A DNA stretch of 27,119 bases, taken from positions 1-27,119 of the forward strand of contig JAFRKU010000063.1 of assembly GCA_017431585.1 (NCBI GenBank), read 5' to 3'. Positions 22,655 through 27,119 of this stretch are shown here, piece after piece (within the stretch, counting starts at the first letter, position 1; each line of letters begins with the position of its first letter). Position numbers and translations under genes: made by a program. The DNA comes from a bacterium (GTDB lineage Bacteria > Patescibacteriota > Microgenomatia > UBA1400 > PJMF01). Below the pieces are notes generated by a model. That model was not told the origin of the DNA and made no database searches. It saw only the letters and a list, made by a program, of their open reading frames with translations.

Positions 22655-23695
22655 TTAAAGCAGCGTCACCCAGACCGCAAACAAAGCCAAAATCACTTGC
22701 ACCAGCCAAAACCGTTGCACAATTTTCGGCTCCTGCCAGCCAATTTTTTGCAAATACAAGTGAATAGGTGCCACCGGCAGTGCTTTGCGATGCCAAAACT
22801 TTTTGGACACCAACTGGATTAGCGAACTGGATACCTCGATCACGAAAATCCCACCAATGATCACCAAAGCCAGCGGTTTGCCCAAAAGCAACCCAATCAC
22901 CGCCAACACGGCTCCAAAAGACAGCGCGCCCACGTCGCCCAAAAATATCCGCGCCGGAAACACATTGAAATAAACAAAAGAAATCAGACTCCCGATAAAC
23001 AAACAAATAAAAATCGACAGCGGCACGTCCAAAATGGAATACGAAATAATCCACAACCCCAGCAAACAAATCAAAGTCACCCCGCCGGCCAGTCCGTCCA
23101 GTCCGTCGGTGATATTGACAGCGTTGGCAAAAGACACGATCACCATCGTGGCAAAAGGCACGTACAACCAGCCTAAATCAATTGTCCCCAAAAACGGCAC
23201 GTTCAAAATCGAAATCGCCAAACCCGAATACAGCCACCACGCGATCACCAACGCCACCACCAACTGAATCAAAAATTTCGTTCGCATCCGCAAGCCAAAA
23301 AAACCCGTTTTTTCAAACCCAAAAAACTTTTTGATATCGTCGTAAAGTCCAATCAGTCCGAAACTTAAAAAAGTAAAAATCAGCACCCCCACTTCGCTGT
23401 TGCTGGATTGATAATTATAAGTAATCGGCAGCTCCAACCAATCCAAAATCATCATCGCCACCAAAAGCAACACTGAGACAACCGCAATCACCAGCATCCC
23501 GCCGCCCACCGGCGTGCCCGCTTTGTCCGCGTGAAACTTGTCAAAAATCGGCGTCCGGTTGCCAAAAGCATCCAAAGTTTTTTGCCGCGCCCGTTTGAAA
23601 TTTATTTTATACAGCAGTCCGATAAACGGCACAATCAGCACCATTGATATACTCAGTGACAAAAATAAAAAACCAAATAAAAGTTGCGGTGACAT
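22655..23695 (-). CDS. mraY: Phospho-MurNAc-pentapeptide transferase MraY
   Basis: 346 aa, about ten TM helices. Moves phospho-MurNAc-pentapeptide onto undecaprenyl phosphate to give lipid I. Motifs: DKAGTPVGGGMLVI (58-70; family TPTMGG), the aspartate-rich NAVNITDGLDGLAGG, and FLGDVGALSFGAVLA. ATG 23695 is preferred, with AAGGA eight bases upstream; a GTG at 23728 would add 11 residues over the dispersed-repeat sequence. The gap to murA is 76 bp, with no TGTGNTATAAT promoter in it, so it is probably read from the murA promoter. Confidence 0.95.
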   Translation of the reverse strand: MSPQLLFGFLFLSLSISMVLIVPFIGLLYKINFKRARQKTLDAFGNRTPIFDKFHADKAGTPVGGGMLVIAVVSVLLLVAMMILDWLELPITYNYQSSNSEVGVLIFTFLSFGLIGLYDDIKKFFGFEKTGFFGLRMRTKFLIQLVVALVIAWWLYSGLAISILNVPFLGTIDLGWLYVPFATMVIVSFANAVNITDGLDGLAGGVTLICLLGLWIISYSILDVPLSIFICLFIGSLISFVYFNVFPARIFLGDVGALSFGAVLAVIGLLLGKPLALVIIGGIFVIEVSSSLIQLVSKKFWHRKALPVAPIHLYLQKIGWQEPKIVQRFWLVQVILALFAVWVTLL

Positions 23696-23723
23696 AATTT
23701 TTCCTTGAATTAATTTTTGGCCA

Positions 23724-23768
23724 TCCACATCTGGCTGCGAACTTGGAGCAAACCGTCAAATTTTACCA
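23724..23768 (+). repeat. Dispersed intergenic repeat, copy C
   Basis: Shares an exact 20-nt core with copy A (1826-1845), followed by TGGAGCAAA and a CAAATTTTACC block. It fills most of the murA-mraY spacer. Confidence 0.75.
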
Positions 23769-23771
23769 ATT

Positions 23772-25097
23772 TTACTTTATCCTTTCAATTTTGGCCCCCA
23801 AAGCGCGCAACTTGCCGTCCAAATTTTCGTAACCGCGATCAATCTGTTCCACCCGATCCAAAACGATTTGCGAGTTACCAGAGAGCGCCGCCAAAATCAA
23901 TGTTGCCCCCGCTCGCAAATCAGACACCACGAATTCCCCGGGTCCAAAGTGAGTCGGTCCCGTGATTGCAATCGCGTGGCAAGCCTCCGGCGCGTCGTCG
24001 CTTAAATTAAAGTTGTAAGTTGCCTCCCGGTCTGCCACCTCCGGCTGAAAAACCGTGATCTTTGCCCCCATTTGTTGCAACGGCGCCACATATTGAAAGC
24101 GCGATTGCATCACCGTTTCGTGAATTGTACTCGTCCCGTGGGCCGTTGTCATCAGTGTCGCCCACAGCGGCTGCCAATCGGTCATAAAACCGGGGTGAAT
24201 GCTCGTGGTTACATCAGTGGCAGCAAGAGGCTGGTAAGCAAAAAACCGAATTCCAAACTCACCCACCTGGTAACCCGCTCCAATGTCATCCAACTTCGCC
24301 AAAAAGGCCGTCAGATCTCGCTCGCGGGCGTTTTCCACGATCACGTCGCCCCCTGTGGCCAATGCTGCACAGGCATAAGACACCGCCTCGTTGCGATCCG
24401 GCATCAATTTGTGAATAGCCCCGTGCAGCGCCGGCACCCCGTAAATTTCGTAGGTTCGCGGCCGGATCAAACTAATCCGCGCGCCCATCGCGTTTAAAAA
24501 TTTAACTAAATCCAGCACCTCCGGCTCCATGGCCGCGTTTTCCAAAATCGTCTTGCCCTCAGCCAACACCGCCGCTTGCAACATCGTTTCCGTGCCTGTG
24601 TGTGAATTTTTGGCAAACCGGTACGTGCCGCCCACAAACTTGCGCTCCGGCAAACTCGCTTGTACCTGGCCGTCTACCACCTCCAGATGCGCCCCCAACT
24701 TTTCCAAACCGAAAAAATGCCGCTCCAGTGGCCGGCGGCCAATTTTGTCGCCACCTGGCAGCGGTACGCGCGCGCTCCCGAAGCGATTCAGCAGCACCGG
24801 CAAAAAGGCCACGCTCGACCGGCTAAACTCCCCGCAGGAAGCATCCAGTCGGCTCTCGTGCAAGCCCGCCCCCGAAATCACAATCATCCGCTCCCCGCCG
24901 TCGCTAATCTGTGCCCCCAGATGTGTCATCATCTCGCGAGCAAACTGCACGTCAGCAATTTGTGGGATATTCAGCAACCGCGAGCTTTCGTCCGCCAACA
25001 AAGCCGCCATCATCAGCTTCCAGGACGCGTTTTTCGCCCCACCCACCCGGACACTCCCGGTCAAACGCTGTCCTCCTGTGACTCGAAATTTTGCCAT
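23772..25097 (-). CDS. murA: UDP-GlcNAc 1-carboxyvinyltransferase MurA, Cys-to-Asp active site
   Basis: 441 aa. First committed step of peptidoglycan synthesis: adds enolpyruvate from PEP to UDP-GlcNAc. Active-site Lys22-Asn23 in GGAKNASWK, Arg93 in FSRSSVAFLPV, and the flexible loop PLPGGDKIGRRPLERH (113-128), in which Asp117 replaces the usual Cys of PGGC-IG. Asp at this site is known in naturally fosfomycin-insensitive MurA (e.g. Mycobacterium, Chlamydia). The rest of the EPSP-synthase-like fold is intact (HPGFMTDWQPLWATLMT, DLRAGATLILAAL). Promoter AGTGGTATAAT (25106-25116) leaves 8 nt before ATG, so the mRNA is predicted to be leaderless or nearly so. Confidence 0.96.
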   Translation of the reverse strand: MAKFRVTGGQRLTGSVRVGGAKNASWKLMMAALLADESSRLLNIPQIADVQFAREMMTHLGAQISDGGERMIVISGAGLHESRLDASCGEFSRSSVAFLPVLLNRFGSARVPLPGGDKIGRRPLERHFFGLEKLGAHLEVVDGQVQASLPERKFVGGTYRFAKNSHTGTETMLQAAVLAEGKTILENAAMEPEVLDLVKFLNAMGARISLIRPRTYEIYGVPALHGAIHKLMPDRNEAVSYACAALATGGDVIVENARERDLTAFLAKLDDIGAGYQVGEFGIRFFAYQPLAATDVTTSIHPGFMTDWQPLWATLMTTAHGTSTIHETVMQSRFQYVAPLQQMGAKITVFQPEVADREATYNFNLSDDAPEACHAIAITGPTHFGPGEFVVSDLRAGATLILAALSGNSQIVLDRVEQIDRGYENLDGKLRALGAKIERIK

Positions 25098-25105
25098 ACA
25101 GCCAT

Positions 25106-25116
25106 ATTATACCACT
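25106..25116 (-). promoter_or_regulatory. murA(-mraY) promoter, extended -10, leaderless arrangement
   Basis: Minus strand AGTGGTATAAT, eight bases before the murA ATG. No recognisable -35. Confidence 0.65.
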
Positions 25117-25195
25117 TTTTGTAAAGAATTCTAGGTCTATTTTTGTTGAAAAATCGGCTAAATATAAAATTCTTTATCAACTGCTCAAAATTGCC

Positions 25196-25225
25196 TTGTC
25201 AAATTCGCCAAAATTGGTGTATAAT
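25196..25225 (+). promoter_or_regulatory. Promoter of the winged-helix gene
   Basis: TTGTCA (25196-25201), 18-nt spacer, TATAAT (25220-25225) preceded by TGGTG. Predicted +1 near 25232 gives a 38-nt leader with AGAAAGAGAG before ATG. Confidence 0.65.
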
Positions 25226-25269
25226 ACCCACAAGGGTCGTAATAGTAAGTTATAGAAAGAGAGCAAAAT

Positions 25270-25863
25270 ATGGCTAAATTACGAGACATTATTACTAGTC
25301 AAGTGCGAGTCAAGGTCCTTGGCTTGTTCTATTCCAAACCCAATGAACTTTTCTACATCCGGGAAGCCACCCGCATTATCGACGAGGAAATCAACGCGGT
25401 CCGGCGCGAACTTCTCAAATTGTCCAAAGAAGGCTTGCTGTACACCGAAACCCGCGGCAACCGCCAATACTTTGGCGCCAACAAAGCCTACGCCTACTTC
25501 CCCGAATTGCAACAAATCGTCTTCAAGGAAAACGGTTTAGGCAAAAAAATCCGCCGTATGCGCCGCAAATTGGGCAAACTCGACTACGTGGTTTTCACCA
25601 CCAGCTTTTTCAACTCCGAGCCGAAAAAAACCGATGCTTTGGATATTTTAATCATTGGTGAAGTCGTGGTCCCAGAATTGGAACAATTAATCAAAGAGGA
25701 AGAAAAAACTTTGGGCCGGGAAATCAACTTTACGGTTTTGGATAACCAAGATTTCAAATTCCGCAAACAACGTCGCGATCCGTTCTTGATGGACGTCATG
25801 TATGGCAAACGCATCATGATTATCGGTGACGAAGAAGAATTTGTGGCCAAAGTCAACGCCTAA
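25270..25863 (+). CDS. Winged-helix protein with nucleotidyltransferase-like C-terminal domain
   Basis: 197 aa. Residues 1-75 look like a winged helix: helix LRDIITSQVRVKVLGLFYSK, a YIREATRIIDEEINAVRREL recognition region, and a wing at LLYTETRGNRQYFGAN. A linker of basic residues (KKIRRMRRKLGKL) leads to a domain with TDALDILIIGEV (about 122-133), like the strand of minimal nucleotidyltransferases, but the usual Gly-Ser start motif is absent, so catalysis is doubtful. Two-domain proteins of this kind are common and uncharacterised in Patescibacteria as far as I recall. It lies four bases upstream of prfB and probably shares its mRNA; own promoter with a 38-nt leader. Role unknown; DNA binding is inferred. 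Confidence 0.8.
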   Translation: MAKLRDIITSQVRVKVLGLFYSKPNELFYIREATRIIDEEINAVRRELLKLSKEGLLYTETRGNRQYFGANKAYAYFPELQQIVFKENGLGKKIRRMRRKLGKLDYVVFTTSFFNSEPKKTDALDILIIGEVVVPELEQLIKEEEKTLGREINFTVLDNQDFKFRKQRRDPFLMDVMYGKRIMIIGDEEEFVAKVNA

Positions 25864-25867
25864 AACT

Positions 25868-26962
25868 ATGGTCACCGACGCCGAGATAAAATCAGTAGTC
25901 GACAAAGCGGGGCAGTTGCTGTCCCGCTTTCGTGTGCCAGAGTTGCGCGAGCGCGAGCGCACTCTCAGCGACCAAACTTTGCAGCCGGATTTCTGGACTC
26001 GCCCGGACGCCAAGCAAACTATGCAAGCTCTAGGCGACGTCCAAGACGATTTAGCCTCCGTCGCCAGTCTGCAAGAGAAGCTCAGTGACATTGAAACTGC
26101 GCAATTTTTATGTACAGAAGAGCCAGAAAACACCGATTATTGCGCACAATTAGATACGATTTTTTCCGAGCTCAAGCAGACGGTTGACCTCCTGGAACTC
26201 AAAAAATATCTCTGTGGGAAATACGATCACGCCGACGCCATTTTTAGCGTTCACGCCGGCCAAGGCGGCACGGAAGCCATGGATTGGGCCAGTATCCTGG
26301 CCCGCGCCTACACTCGCTACTTCGAGCGCCAAGGCTGGAAATACTCGCTCATCGACGAAAGCCGCGGCGAGGAAGCCGGAGTTAAAGCCATTAGTTTTGA
26401 AGTCAAAGGTAAAAACGTCTATGGCCTGTTGCGCCACGAAGCCGGCACCCACCGCCTCGTCCGCCTTTCGCCTTTCAATGCCGATAGCTTGCGCCAAACT
26501 TCGTTTGCTTTAGTAGAAGTCTTGCCCATCATCGATGATGCCGACCGCGAAGTACCGATCAATGAAGCCGATTTATCCTGGCATTTCACTCGCGCCGGCG
26601 GCGCCGGCGGCCAAAACGTCAACAAAGTCAATACCGCCGTCGAGCTGACGTATTTGCCCCTCGGCCTCGTGGTCCGCTGCCGTGAAGAGCGCTCCCAAGC
26701 CCAAAACAAACAGCGCGCCCTGCAAATTTTGCGCGCCAAACTCGCCGTCATGAAAGAGGAGCAGCAAGCCGAAGAAATCACCGCCCTCAAAGCCGGCAAA
26801 ACCATGGCCTCCTGGGGCACGCAAATTCGCAATTACGTCCTCCATCCTTACCAACTCGTCAAAGACACCCGCACTGGCGCCCAAACCAATGACACCGCCG
26901 GGGTGCTGGACGGCGACATGAACCAATTTATCTTTACCGCTTTAGCCCAACTTAGTGTATAA
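25868..26962 (+). CDS. prfB: Peptide chain release factor 2
   Basis: 364 aa. Class I release factor for UAA/UGA. The GGQ peptidyl-hydrolysis motif is at 247-249 (RAGGAGGQNVNK), and the codon-recognition tripeptide SPF at 201-203 (RLSPFNADSLRQ) marks RF2 rather than RF1. The frame is continuous from ATG to TAA, so the autoregulatory +1 frameshift site found in many prfB genes is absent. The start is 4 nt after the preceding stop; an in-frame extension to 25826 overlaps the upstream gene and is ignored. The final TAA overlaps the -10 box of the next gene. Confidence 0.96.
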   Translation: MVTDAEIKSVVDKAGQLLSRFRVPELRERERTLSDQTLQPDFWTRPDAKQTMQALGDVQDDLASVASLQEKLSDIETAQFLCTEEPENTDYCAQLDTIFSELKQTVDLLELKKYLCGKYDHADAIFSVHAGQGGTEAMDWASILARAYTRYFERQGWKYSLIDESRGEEAGVKAISFEVKGKNVYGLLRHEAGTHRLVRLSPFNADSLRQTSFALVEVLPIIDDADREVPINEADLSWHFTRAGGAGGQNVNKVNTAVELTYLPLGLVVRCREERSQAQNKQRALQILRAKLAVMKEEQQAEEITALKAGKTMASWGTQIRNYVLHPYQLVKDTRTGAQTNDTAGVLDGDMNQFIFTALAQLSV

Positions 26963-26963
26963 T
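26953..26963 (+). promoter_or_regulatory. malQ promoter, -10 overlapping the prfB stop
   Basis: TAGTGTATAAT; the TATAAT contains the prfB TAA. Seven bases precede GTG 26971, the leaderless geometry again. Confidence 0.6.
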
Positions 26964-26970
26964 AGCCTTC

Positions 26971-27119
26971 GTGACACAGACACCGGTAGCCACGCTGCTG
27001 CCTTTAACTAGCTTAGCTAATTTTTCCGCCGCCCTCGATTTTCTCTCGTGGCTCAAGCTCACCGGCCAGCAAGGCTGGCAAATGCTGCCCGTCCATGATC
27101 CGCTTGATACGCCCTATCG
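26971..27119 (+). CDS. malQ: Probable 4-alpha-glucanotransferase (amylomaltase), 3'-truncated by window end
   Basis: 49 codons are visible from GTG. PLTSLANFSAALDFLSWLKL followed by TGQQGWQMLPVHDPLDTPY matches the start of GH77 enzymes (family: H-TSLP...FLD-L...GQ--WQ-LPL-P....SPY). GH77 transfers alpha-1,4-glucan segments in glycogen or maltodextrin metabolism. The catalytic residues lie outside the window. No Shine-Dalgarno; a -10 box seven bases upstream predicts a leaderless GTG start. The family call rests on about 40 residues. Confidence 0.6.
   Translation, partial: MTQTPVATLLPLTSLANFSAALDFLSWLKLTGQQGWQMLPVHDPLDTPY

Noticed and set aside
25868..25960. Programmed frameshift site in prfB
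   Set aside because: The frame is continuous from ATG; no in-frame TGA with a slippery CTT and upstream SD-like sequence is present near codon 25.

Overview
The window looks like a chromosome segment of a Patescibacteria (Candidate Phyla Radiation) bacterium. That placement is inferred from several features together: tight operons, a short ATP synthase delta subunit, a DUF3048 protein, an LCP protein and a winged-helix/nucleotidyltransferase-like regulator among single-copy housekeeping genes, and a Cys-rich surface protein ending in a Tyr-Arg-Pro-Asp-type tail. Composition is roughly half G+C, and intergenic regions are short and AT-richer. TGA is used as a stop (frr, ftsW, atpA, atpD) and a class II release factor with an SPF tripeptide is present, so the UGA-to-Gly code of Gracilibacteria/Absconditabacteria is ruled out. 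The class cannot be fixed from the sequence alone.

Layout. 2-1765 (+): 3' part of a Cys-rich secreted or surface protein, followed by a hairpin-dense spacer. 5150-2015 (-): operon of ribosome recycling factor, site-2 protease RseP, a 69-aa one-TM protein and a DUF3048 protein. 6968-5256 (-): lipid II flippase MurJ. 7044-7628 (+): DEDDy 3'-5' exonuclease. 9079-7615 (-): overlapping ybeY and an LCP (LytR-CpsA-Psr) gene. 9170-10090 (+): murB. 10281-16818 (+): complete F1Fo ATP synthase operon (atpZ-B-E-F-H-A-G-D-C), followed by rarA. 18120-18350 (+): a candidate small RNA and tRNA-Ser(GGA). 25097-18524 (-): murA-mraY-ftsW-murG-argS. 25270-27119 (+): a winged-helix regulator, prfB (RF2) and the start of a probable 4-alpha-glucanotransferase.

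How the genes work together. MurA, MurB, MraY, MurG, MurJ and FtsW cover the first committed steps, the membrane steps, flipping and polymerisation of peptidoglycan. LCP could attach a glycopolymer to the wall. Frr, PrfB, ArgS, YbeY and tRNA-Ser serve translation. The ATP synthase carries a c subunit with a two-carboxylate, Na+-type ion site.

The strongest non-gene signal is the promoter style. At least twelve places carry an extended -10 close to TGTGNTATAAT, usually with no convincing -35. At murJ, the exonuclease gene, murB, ftsW, murA and malQ the start codon lies 6-8 nt after the -10, which predicts leaderless mRNAs. Genes inside operons have Shine-Dalgarno sites instead. Other unexplained items are a structured RNA at 18140-18218 with an anti-Shine-Dalgarno loop, a perfect 44-bp palindrome, a dispersed intergenic repeat in three copies, a CACGTG-cored repeat cluster upstream of the ATP synthase operon, and twin hairpins around the rarA start.
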